A DNA stretch of 64,000 bases from Herbidospora sakaeratensis (lineage in GTDB: Bacteria; Actinomycetota; Actinomycetes; Streptosporangiales; Streptosporangiaceae): the NCBI RefSeq assembly GCF_001570525.1, contig NZ_BBXC01000010.1, positions 434,001-498,000 of the forward strand, given 5' to 3'. The position numbers and the translations under genes are program-made. Position 1 is the stretch's first letter. The number at the start of each line of letters is the position of its first letter. Below the pieces are notes generated by a model. The model was not told where the DNA came from. It saw only the letters and a program-made list of their open reading frames with translations, and made no database searches. This document shows positions 49,941-57,499 of this stretch, in pieces.

Positions 49941-50668
49941 CCACGTACACGATCGCGCACTTCCGGCTGACCCAGCGGTTGTTCTGGCGCACCCCCGTGT
50001 CGATCTGGGTGGCCCTCGGCTTCCCCGTGCTGTTCGCCTGGTTGTTGCCGCTGGCGGTGCCGAATCCCGAGCGGCTGATCGTGGGCGTCATCGTGATGGG
50101 GGCCGGGCTGCTCGGGTTCGCGACGCTGCTGGAGTCGTTCGTCGTGAAACGCCAGCAGCTGATCCTCAAGCGGCTGCGCGGCACCGAACTGCCCGAGACG
50201 GCGATCTTCGGCGGCGAGATCCTGACCGTGGTGTCGATCGGGCTGGTCCAGCTCGTGGCGATCGTCGCCGTGGCGAACGGCGTGCACGGCCTGCCCCTGC
50301 CGGCCAATCCGGCGCTGCTGCTGGTGACCATGCTGCTCGGGCTGGCGGTGTTCGCCGCGATGGGCGTCGCGGTGAGCGGCCGCACCCCCTCGACGGGGGC
50401 CATCATCGCCGTCAGCCTGCCGTTCCACCTGCTCACCATGGGCCTGTCGGGGTTCGCGATCCCGTTCTCGGCCTTCCCCGACTGGGCCCTGACCGTCAAC
50501 GGCTTCCTGCCGTTCGCGCGGGTGGCCGAAGGGGTGTCCCTGTCCTACTTCGACCCCGACGCCGGAATCCCGGAGCTGGGGGCGGGGTGGCTCGTCCTGA
50601 TTGTCTGGTCGGTCCTGTCGCTGCTGGCGGCGAGGAGGTGGTTCAGGTGGGAACCGCGGAGAGGCTGA
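49937..50668 (+). CDS. ABC-2 type permease
   Basis: 243 residues; GTG at 49937 overlaps the ATPase stop. Six helices are expected: 'FWRTPVSIWVALGFPVLFAW', 'LIVGVIVMGAGLLGFATLLE', 'ILTVVSIGLVQLVAIVAVAN', 'LLVTMLLGLAVFAAMGVAVS', 'IIAVSLPFHLLTMGLSGFAI', and a C-terminal 'WLVLIVWSVLSLLAARRWFR'. It is the ABC2 partner of the ATPase. The end overlaps the kinase gene by 22 nt. Confidence 0.92.
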   Translation: MTTYTIAHFRLTQRLFWRTPVSIWVALGFPVLFAWLLPLAVPNPERLIVGVIVMGAGLLGFATLLESFVVKRQQLILKRLRGTELPETAIFGGEILTVVSIGLVQLVAIVAVANGVHGLPLPANPALLLVTMLLGLAVFAAMGVAVSGRTPSTGAIIAVSLPFHLLTMGLSGFAIPFSAFPDWALTVNGFLPFARVAEGVSLSYFDPDAGIPELGAGWLVLIVWSVLSLLAARRWFRWEPRRG

Positions 50669-51828
50669 CCGGCGTCGGCCCCGGCACGGTCCGGCTCGCG
50701 CGCATCGCGGCGGCGGTCTTCACCGTGGGCATGGCGATCTTCGCCGTGCTCCCGCTCGCGGAGGTCCTCGGGAGGTTCCCCGGCGTCCGGGGCGCCCTGG
50801 CGGTGCTGCTGCTGACCGGGCTGACCGGGGGTTACCTGTGGCTCGGCGTGCGGGCCGTGCTCGGCCGGGGCGGCCGGCCCGACCTGGTGGTGCTGGGCGC
50901 GATGACGGCGGTGGCCGTGGCGTTGCCGTTCGCCGCGGGGCCCTCCTGGCTGAGCCTCGGGTTCATGCTCCCGTACGCCTATGCGGTGACCCTGCGCGGC
51001 AGGGCGGCGTGGGCGGGCTTCTTCGCGGCGCTGATCCTGGAGGTCGGGCTGTCGGCCGGCCCGAACCCGAGCTGGGTGATGTTCAGCGGGCTGCAGAGCC
51101 TGCTCACGGCGGCCGCGCTGGCCGGCCTGACCATCTTCGCGACGCTGCTGAGCGAGCTGCAGCGCACCCGCGAGGAACTGGCCCGGCTCGCCATCACCGA
51201 GGAGCGGCTGCGGTTCGCCCGCGAGCTGCACGACGTGCTCGGGCACAACCTGTCGGTGATCGCGATGCGCACCGAACTGTCCATGCGCATCCCCGCCGAC
51301 CAGCGGCCCAAGCTCAACCGGGAACTGACCGAGATCCACGACATCGCCCGGCGGTCCCTCCACGACGTGCGCGCCGTGGTCAAGGGCTACCGCGAGATGT
51401 CACTGGAGAAGGAGCTGAGCGGGGTCAGGAAGGTCCTGGAGAGCGCCGGCGTCAAATGCGACTTCGCCGCCCTGCCGGTCACGCTGTCGGCGGAGGTCCG
51501 GGTCGCGCTGGCCTGGGCGATCCGCGAGGCCGCCACCAACCTGCTGCGGCACAGCGACGCCACCGTCTGCCTGCTCGACGTCGAGGAGGACGGCGACCGG
51601 ATCAGGGTCACCGTCTCCAACGACGGTGTACGCCCGTCGCCGCCCGCGAACGCCGCCGACGCCGCCGTGGGCGGGAGCGGCCTGGCCGGGCTCGACGAAC
51701 GCCTCGCACAGGTCGGCGGGAACTGCGACCGGCACCTCGAAGACGGCTGGTTCACGCTGTCGCTGGACGTTCCCGGCCGCCCCACGGCGGCGGCCGCTCT
51801 CACCTCTGCCACAGGAGACCGGAAATGA
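50647..51828 (+). CDS. NarL-type sensor histidine kinase 1
   Basis: 393 residues from GTG at 50647 (AGGAGG 7-8 nt upstream). Multiple helices at about 15-165 form a membrane sensor with almost no extracellular loop. HisKA_3: 'RLRFARELHDVLGHNLSVIA' with the phospho-His. ATPase: N box 'WAIREAATNLLRHSDATV', G box 'VGGSGLAGLDERLAQVGG'. It ends overlapping the response regulator start. It probably senses membrane or peptide-related signals and controls exporter or precursor expression. Confidence 0.93.
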   Translation: MGTAERLTGVGPGTVRLARIAAAVFTVGMAIFAVLPLAEVLGRFPGVRGALAVLLLTGLTGGYLWLGVRAVLGRGGRPDLVVLGAMTAVAVALPFAAGPSWLSLGFMLPYAYAVTLRGRAAWAGFFAALILEVGLSAGPNPSWVMFSGLQSLLTAAALAGLTIFATLLSELQRTREELARLAITEERLRFARELHDVLGHNLSVIAMRTELSMRIPADQRPKLNRELTEIHDIARRSLHDVRAVVKGYREMSLEKELSGVRKVLESAGVKCDFAALPVTLSAEVRVALAWAIREAATNLLRHSDATVCLLDVEEDGDRIRVTVSNDGVRPSPPANAADAAVGGSGLAGLDERLAQVGGNCDRHLEDGWFTLSLDVPGRPTAAAALTSATGDRK

Positions 51829-52466
51829 TCAAAGTTCTGATCGCCGAGGACCACGATCTCATCAGAGGAGCCCTGATCGCCCTGCTGTCGGAGGAGCGGG
51901 ACATCCGGGTCATCGAGGAGGTCTCCCGGGGCGACGAGATCCTGCCCGCCGTCGTCGACAGCAAGCCCGACGTGGCCCTCCTCGACATCGGCCTGCCCGG
52001 CATCGACGGCCTGGAGGCGGCCGGCCTGATCAAGGAGCTGGAGCAGCCGCCGCCGGTGCTGATCCTCACCAGCGTCGGCTCGCCGGGCAACTTCGACCGG
52101 GCGATGGCCGCGGGCGTGCGCGGCTTCCTCGTCAAGGACGCGCCCGCCCACCGGCTCACCGACGCCATCCGCGCGGTGGCCAGGGGCGAGCGCTACATCG
52201 ACCTCGACCTGGCCGACGACGACGGCGACGGCGGCCGGGAGCCGGAGATCACCACCAACCCGCTGACCGCGCGGGAGATCACCGTGTTGTCGGCGCTCGC
52301 GGCCGGCGGGCGCGGCAGCGATCTGCGCGGCAGCCTCGGCCTGTCGGCCCACACGATCCGCAACTACCTCGCCGCCGCCCGCCTGAAGACCGGCGCCCGC
52401 AGCGACGAGGAGGCCGTCCGCATCGCCCGTGCTAACGGGTGGTTAAACGACAATGCCGACTGTTGA
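51825..52466 (+). CDS. NarL/FixJ-family response regulator 1
   Basis: 213 residues; ATG at 51825 overlaps the kinase stop (ATGA). Receiver: 'KVLIAEDHDLIRGALIALLS', phospho-Asp in 'VALLDIGLPGIDGLEAAGLI', 'LTSVGSPGNFDRAMAAGVRG', Lys in 'GFLVKDAPAHRLTDAIRAVA'. A LuxR-type HTH follows an acidic linker: 'LTAREITVLSALAAGG', 'LGLSAHTIRNYLAAARLKTG'. It is a candidate binder of the TGATGTCCGTCAT elements. Confidence 0.94.
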   Translation: MIKVLIAEDHDLIRGALIALLSEERDIRVIEEVSRGDEILPAVVDSKPDVALLDIGLPGIDGLEAAGLIKELEQPPPVLILTSVGSPGNFDRAMAAGVRGFLVKDAPAHRLTDAIRAVARGERYIDLDLADDDGDGGREPEITTNPLTAREITVLSALAAGGRGSDLRGSLGLSAHTIRNYLAAARLKTGARSDEEAVRIARANGWLNDNADC

Positions 52467-52493
52467 TCGCGAACCGCTTAAGCGTCACGATCA
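52464..52493. promoter_or_regulatory. Nested palindrome between the two two-component pairs
   Basis: TGATCG-cgaac-CGCTTAAGCG-tca-CGATCA: a perfect 10-bp palindrome enclosed by 6-bp arms. It starts within the response regulator 1 stop and ends 41 bp before the second kinase. It is a likely operator or promoter-proximal element for the second pair, not a terminator, since no T-run follows. Confidence 0.5.
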
Positions 52494-52534
52494 GTAGGAA
52501 ACTTGACGCCTCGGACACGTAGCGGAGACCACTC

Positions 52535-53683
52535 GTGGCGCAGCAGAACGAAGCGCAGGTCAGGGGGCTGTCGATAGGTGTCGTCGTGCCGACGGGCGCG
52601 CTCTGGGGCCTCACCCCCATCGCGTTCCTGCTCAGCGGCGACCCGCTCCGGGCACTGCTGTCGGGCGTCCTGCTCGCCGGCCTCCTCGTCGTGTACTGGA
52701 AGGTCGTCGTCGGCCACATCGCCGGAACCGGCCCCGGGCCGCACGCCGGGCGGATCTTCGCCCTGTTCGCCGTCGTCGTCTACGGCTCGTTCCCGCTGCT
52801 CGGCCTGGCGTGGGCGTACATGCCCCTCATCGTCGGCACCGCGGCCCTGCTGCTGCTCCGCTTCCGCCTCGCCGCGCCCGTGCTGGCCGTGGTGGCCGCC
52901 GCCGAGATCCCGCTGACGGCGGCCATCGGCGAGGTCTCCCGCACCGCCGCCCTGCAGGCCGCCGCCGCGGTCTTCGTCGCCTCCGTGGTCGCCGCCGGGA
53001 TGGTCCACTACGCCAGGTTCATCAGGGAGCTGCGCGAACTGCGGGCGGTCCTGGCCGAGATGGCCGTGGACGAGGACCGGGTCCGGCTGGCCGGGGAACT
53101 GCACGACCTGCTCGGCCAGACGCTGGCGTCCATCAGGCTCAAGACCGAGGTCGCCCTGGCCCTGTTCGACCGCGACCGCACCCGCGCCATGGACGAGATC
53201 GAGGCCACCATCGCCATCGCCAGCGAGGCCCGCGAGGAGATCGGCGACGTCGTCGCCGCCCGCCGCTCCCTCGACCTGGGCGCCGAACTCTCCGCCGCCG
53301 TCGCCCTGATCGAACTGACCGGCGCCCGCTGCGACCTGCGCCTCGGCATCACCGAGATCGACGAGGTCACCGGCGACGCCCTCGCCTGGATCGTCAGAGA
53401 GGCCGCCACGAACGTCGTCAGGCACAGCACCGCCCGCACCTGCGTCATCCAGCTCGACGACAAGGACGGCCGCATCCACCTGCTGATCGGCAACGACGGC
53501 GCCCGCCGCGCCACCAGGGGCGACGGCTCGGGCCTCATCGGCCTCCGGCAGCGCGTCGACCGGCTGCACGGCGAACTGCGGGCCGAAGAGACAGGCACGG
53601 ACGGTTTCGAACTGCGGGTCTGGCTGCCCGCCGTCCCCGATCAGGAGAGAGTGATCACCGTTGATTCGCGTTCTGCTGGCTGA
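52535..53683 (+). CDS. NarL-type sensor histidine kinase 2
   Basis: 382 residues from GTG at 52535. Helices at about 13-160 ('LIGVVVPTGALW'-type start, 'IFALFAVVVYGSFPLLGLAW', 'AAVFVASVVAAGMVHYARF'). HisKA_3 motif 'RVRLAGELHDLLGQTLASIR'; N box 'WIVREAATNVVRHSTART'; G box 'GDGSGLIGLRQRVDRLHG'. It overlaps the response regulator 2 gene by 23 nt. Its membrane and dimerisation parts resemble the degenerate kinase at 34551, suggesting common origin. Confidence 0.93.
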   Translation: MAQQNEAQVRGLSIGVVVPTGALWGLTPIAFLLSGDPLRALLSGVLLAGLLVVYWKVVVGHIAGTGPGPHAGRIFALFAVVVYGSFPLLGLAWAYMPLIVGTAALLLLRFRLAAPVLAVVAAAEIPLTAAIGEVSRTAALQAAAAVFVASVVAAGMVHYARFIRELRELRAVLAEMAVDEDRVRLAGELHDLLGQTLASIRLKTEVALALFDRDRTRAMDEIEATIAIASEAREEIGDVVAARRSLDLGAELSAAVALIELTGARCDLRLGITEIDEVTGDALAWIVREAATNVVRHSTARTCVIQLDDKDGRIHLLIGNDGARRATRGDGSGLIGLRQRVDRLHGELRAEETGTDGFELRVWLPAVPDQERVITVDSRSAG

Positions 53684-54305
53684 AGACCACGGTGTCGTAC
53701 GCGGCGCCCTCGCCGTCCTGCTGAACCTGACCGGCGACATCGAGGTCGTGGCCGAGACCGACCGGGGCGACAAGGTCGTCGCCCAGGCCCTCGCCGCCCG
53801 CCCCGACGTGGCCGTGGTCGACATCGAGATGCCGGGAGCCGACGGGATCGAGGCGACCTGCCGCCTGCGAGCGGCCCTGCCGACCTGCCGGGTGCTCATC
53901 CTGACGGCCCTGGCCCAGACGACCCTGCTCAAACGCGCCATGGACGCCGGCGCCAGCGGCTTCCTGCTGAAGGACGCCCCGACCGAACGACTGGCCGAGA
54001 GCATCCGCCGCATCGCCGCCGGAGAACGGGTCATCGACGCCTCCCTGGCGGTGGCGGCGATGACCGCGACGGCCTCCCTGCTGACCGAACGCGAGGCCGA
54101 CGTGCTGCGGCTGGTCGGCCTGGGCGCGACGACGGGGGAGATCGCGGCCGACCTCCACCTGTCGGCGGCGACGGTGCGGAACTACATCTCCAACATCATC
54201 ACCAAGACGGGCGCCCGCAACCGGACCGACGCGGTGCGGATCGCGGTCGACTCGGGCTGGATCGAACGACCGAGACCTAACGCCGCGACACCGGCCCGTC
54301 GGTAG
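53661..54305 (+). CDS. NarL/FixJ-family response regulator 2
   Basis: 214 residues from TTG at 53661 (AGGAGAGAG upstream). Receiver: 'RVLLAEDHGVVRGALAVLLN', phospho-Asp in 'VAVVDIEMPGADGIEATCRL', 'LTALAQTTLLKRAMDAGASG', Lys in 'GFLLKDAPTERL'. HTH: 'LTEREADVLRLVGLGATTGE', 'LHLSAATVRNYISNIITKTG'. Its last 29 bp overlap the tail end of the convergent GAP1 gene. Confidence 0.94.
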   Translation: MIRVLLAEDHGVVRGALAVLLNLTGDIEVVAETDRGDKVVAQALAARPDVAVVDIEMPGADGIEATCRLRAALPTCRVLILTALAQTTLLKRAMDAGASGFLLKDAPTERLAESIRRIAAGERVIDASLAVAAMTATASLLTEREADVLRLVGLGATTGEIAADLHLSAATVRNYISNIITKTGARNRTDAVRIAVDSGWIERPRPNAATPARR

Positions 54306-56538
54306 GCGCGTACGACGCCGACCGGAAGAGCACGACCATGCCCGCGATCATGAGGAGCAGCGCGCCCAGCAGCAGCCCGACACTGCCGAAGTCGACGGAG
54401 ACGCCCGCTGCGGCGGCGGGAGGCGTCTCCACGGGCGCCTTCGTCGCGGCCGGCCTGACGACGGGCTTCACCAGGACGTTCGCCGACTCCCGCGCCGACT
54501 TCTCCGGATCGCCCTGGCCGGGCCCCGCCCGCCACGCCTCGATCAGCTGCGCCGAGACGCCGTCCAGGGTCGCCTCGACACCATTGGGCAGGCGCTGGCC
54601 CAGCACGTGGATCGTCCGGGTCGGCAGCACCTCGTCGAGCAGGCCGGACCGTTCGAAGGTGAGGGCCAGACCGTCCGGCAGGATCGCCATGGTGACGTCG
54701 CCCCGCTCGACCGCTTCGACGATGTCCCCGTCGGGCATGATCGACAGTTCGGGGTTGGGATGGCGCGCCTTCAGCGTCTCGGCGTCGAGGAAGTCGGCGC
54801 GGACCGCGATGACGGTCTCCTTCGAGGCGAGCGCCTCCGCGAGCTGATCCTCCTTGATCCTCTCCGGGTTGAAGATCAAGCCGTTCCGGATCGGCGGCGG
54901 GTTCAGCAGCGCGTGGTACCCGGGGTAGCTCGCGGCACTGCCGGTGATCACGATGTGCGGCCGGTCGGCGTTCAGGGTGGTGAACTCCCGCACCTCCGAG
55001 CTGTAACCCTGGTTGCGCAACATCTGGGCGTAGATGTCCGCCAGGAACCGGTCGCGCTGGTCGGCGTGAACGTTGATCGACTGCCGGACCTCCGGGACGA
55101 CGGCGGTCGTGGTGTCGACGGGCGCGGCCGTCTTCTCGCCGGGGCCGGTGAAGATGCCGAGCGTCGCGAAGAAGAAGAGCACCAGGCCGATGACCAGCGC
55201 GGATCCGCTGAAGACGTACTTCGCCGCCCTGCCGGGCAGCACCCGCTGCAACCAGGGCCGGTGACCGCGCATCGCCTTGATGACGTTCGTGACCTGCTTC
55301 GGGGTGCTCGACCTGTCCAGCAACACGTCGGCGATCTCGGTCCGGCAGGTGTCGGCGGTGAAGGCGGCCCTGGCCACCCGCGCATAACGGACTTCCGGAT
55401 TCTTGTACGCGCCGAACGGGGCCTCGAAGCAGTGGTGCTGGCGCATGGCCTTCTGCAGTTCCAGCCGGTCTTCATCGGTCTCGACCGCATCGAGCAGGTC
55501 CTGCAGCCGCGCGGACACCTCGGAATCCTGGCCCGCCATCTTGAGCAGCCCGACGAGTCTCACGATCGGCGGGCGGTCGTGCGGGACCGTGGGCCCGGAC
55601 AGGTCGGGCAGGTCGGGCCGGCGTGGCGTCTCGGGGACCCGGGAGACCTGTTCGGCGGCCGGCAGGGCGCACTCCTCCAGGAGGATGCGCGCCTTGAGAC
55701 AACCCGTCTCGTCGAACGAGATGGGCGAGGTCTTCTCCGCGAGCCGCTCCACCAGCTCCCGGGGCGGCACCCGGCGACCGCTGCTCAACAGGGCGGCGTA
55801 CTCCCGGGCCAGCGGTTCGGCGACCGGCATGGGCGCACCCTGCCGCCACGTCACGACGTGGGTGCCCTCGGCGGCGTGTTTGGCGAACGACAACCTGATC
55901 TTGTGGCCGGCGGTCGCGCTGACCCAGGTGGCGGCGGTCATGCGGGTGCGCATCCCGTAGGGGAGCAGCGAGGCGACCTCGTCGACGAAGCGCAGGCGCT
56001 CGATCATCGAGACGCCGTCGGCGCCGAGCACGCACACGTGCTTGCCGGTCATCAGGAGCGCGGCGGCGCTGGCGGCGTCGCCGTAGAGTTCGTCGTCCTC
56101 GGGCAGGCGGGAGAGGGCCCTGACCGCGATCGTGGGCGGCCGTGTGTCGGCGAGGTCCTTGAAGGCGTCGTACAGAGCCTCGTAACTCACCCGCTGCCCG
56201 GCGAGCTGGTCGTAGGGGATGTAGTACCAGCGGGTGCGGTAGATCTTGCGGTTGGTGCCGTCGCGGTGGCCCGACCACTCGTTCTGCAGGGCCAGCACGA
56301 CGTAGTAGGAGATGCCCTCGTCCTGCTGGCGGGTGCCCGCGAAGGCGATCGTCACCTGGGGCTGGTCGCCCGTGGCGCCCGTGGCGTAGCGGCTGCGGAT
56401 CTCGTCGAAGATGCCGAGGCTGAGCCCGTCGCTGTGGCCCAGCACCTCGTAGTCGTTGTAGCTGCCCGGCGGCTTGCCCTCCAGCGCCCACTCGTAGTCG
56501 ACGGTGACATGGCGGACGGTCACGGGGCTGTCGGTCAT
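54277..56538 (-). CDS. GTPase-associated protein 1 (GAP1)-type protein with membrane anchors and binding-protein-like domain
   Basis: 753 residues; ATG at 56538 overlaps the GTPase stop. The N-terminal 260 residues match the GAP1 N domain partnering GTPases in actinobacterial conflict loci ('VTVDYEWALEGKPPGSYNDY', 'ISYYVVLALQNEWSGHRDGT', 'LLPYGMRTRMTAATWVSATA'). A helical middle region precedes a transmembrane helix ('SALVIGLVLFFFATLGIF'). Then follows a domain like one of the OpuAC/periplasmic-binding lobes ('RDRFLADIYAQMLRNQGYSS', 'RPHIVITGSAASYPGYHALL', 'IMPDGDIVEAVERGDVTMAI'), and a second helix ('VGLLLGALLLMIAGMVVLFR'). The outer domain could sense an extracellular molecule and signal to the GTPase. 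Confidence 0.77.
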   Translation of the reverse strand: MTDSPVTVRHVTVDYEWALEGKPPGSYNDYEVLGHSDGLSLGIFDEIRSRYATGATGDQPQVTIAFAGTRQQDEGISYYVVLALQNEWSGHRDGTNRKIYRTRWYYIPYDQLAGQRVSYEALYDAFKDLADTRPPTIAVRALSRLPEDDELYGDAASAAALLMTGKHVCVLGADGVSMIERLRFVDEVASLLPYGMRTRMTAATWVSATAGHKIRLSFAKHAAEGTHVVTWRQGAPMPVAEPLAREYAALLSSGRRVPPRELVERLAEKTSPISFDETGCLKARILLEECALPAAEQVSRVPETPRRPDLPDLSGPTVPHDRPPIVRLVGLLKMAGQDSEVSARLQDLLDAVETDEDRLELQKAMRQHHCFEAPFGAYKNPEVRYARVARAAFTADTCRTEIADVLLDRSSTPKQVTNVIKAMRGHRPWLQRVLPGRAAKYVFSGSALVIGLVLFFFATLGIFTGPGEKTAAPVDTTTAVVPEVRQSINVHADQRDRFLADIYAQMLRNQGYSSEVREFTTLNADRPHIVITGSAASYPGYHALLNPPPIRNGLIFNPERIKEDQLAEALASKETVIAVRADFLDAETLKARHPNPELSIMPDGDIVEAVERGDVTMAILPDGLALTFERSGLLDEVLPTRTIHVLGQRLPNGVEATLDGVSAQLIEAWRAGPGQGDPEKSARESANVLVKPVVRPAATKAPVETPPAAAAGVSVDFGSVGLLLGALLLMIAGMVVLFRSASYAPTDGPVSRR

Positions 56539-57497
56539 CGCGGACGCCCCGTCCGGGCCAGGCGCTCACCGAGCCACAACATCGGCTCGACCACGTTGAT
56601 CGGGTAGACCGGCCCCCGGATGCGCAGCGCGGCGTGGTCGGACTCGTCGGGGATGAGGTTCAGGTAGTCGTGCCAGTCGAAGGTCTCGGTGTGCGGGTTG
56701 ACGTAGAAGCCGATCGATGACGTGACGTAGAACTTGATGTGGCTCTTGTGGAAGAACTTGTCGAGCGAGTTGATCACCATGTCGGCGGTGCCGGTGGCCG
56801 AGACCCTCGACAACTGGCCGAACAGGTCGCGCGCCTCGTCGCTGCCGACGACGGGGAACCGGTGTTTGTCGTCGAGCTCGATCAGGCCCCGCTTCTCGGC
56901 CGTCTGCAGGACGCGGGGGTCGTCGAACTTGGTGATGCACACCGCGATGTGGTGGGGCAGCTTGCCGCCGTCGAACTCGTTGCTCTCCAGCATCTTCTCG
57001 GCCAGCCGGTTCAGCGGGCCGTGGAGATGGTCGTAGGCGTCGCCGACCTCGAACTCCCTGATCGGGTCGAACAGGAACACGATGCCGCGGCTCTGGGTGA
57101 GGTTGGCCATCAGCTCCTCCTGCCGCTCCTCGGCGCCCCCGGTCCGGCCGGTCCGTTTGCCGGGCGCGAAGTGGCCGCCCGGCGCGTCGACCATGGTCAG
57201 CCCGATCGTGGTGGACGCCCGCCTCGACGAGCGCCGGAACAGGCTCCGCTGCGCCGGGCCGATCAGCGCCCACTGGTAGGTCTCCAGGGCGGTGCTGGCC
57301 TCGGGGAACTCCTTGCCCGAGGTCAGCGCGCTGGTCATCTCGGTCAGGTAGGCGGTCGACTCAGGGTTCTGCCCGATGATCTTCCAGTCGTCGTCGCGGC
57401 GGTTCAGCGCGATGGACAACGCGGCCAGCAGCGTCGTCTTGCCACTACCGGGAGCCCCCCACATGGCGATGTGATGGCGGGGCGATTCGGGCTGCAT
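56535..57497 (-). CDS. TRAFAC-type small GTPase of a GAP1 conflict system
   Basis: 320 residues from ATG at 57497. P-loop 'MWGAPGSGKTTLLAALSIAL'; switch II-like 'LTMVDAPGGHFAPGKRTGRT' with the DxPG; 'GIVFLFDPIREFEV'; 'VCITKFDDPRV' as the NKxD equivalent (TKFD). 'VTSSIGFYVNPHTETFDWHD' may mark the end of the GTPase fold. It overlaps GAP1 by 4 nt and lies 2 nt after the third gene, so the three form one transcript. It is the switch of the system. Confidence 0.88.
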   Translation of the reverse strand: MQPESPRHHIAMWGAPGSGKTTLLAALSIALNRRDDDWKIIGQNPESTAYLTEMTSALTSGKEFPEASTALETYQWALIGPAQRSLFRRSSRRASTTIGLTMVDAPGGHFAPGKRTGRTGGAEERQEELMANLTQSRGIVFLFDPIREFEVGDAYDHLHGPLNRLAEKMLESNEFDGGKLPHHIAVCITKFDDPRVLQTAEKRGLIELDDKHRFPVVGSDEARDLFGQLSRVSATGTADMVINSLDKFFHKSHIKFYVTSSIGFYVNPHTETFDWHDYLNLIPDESDHAALRIRGPVYPINVVEPMLWLGERLARTGRPR

Positions 57498-57499
57498 GG

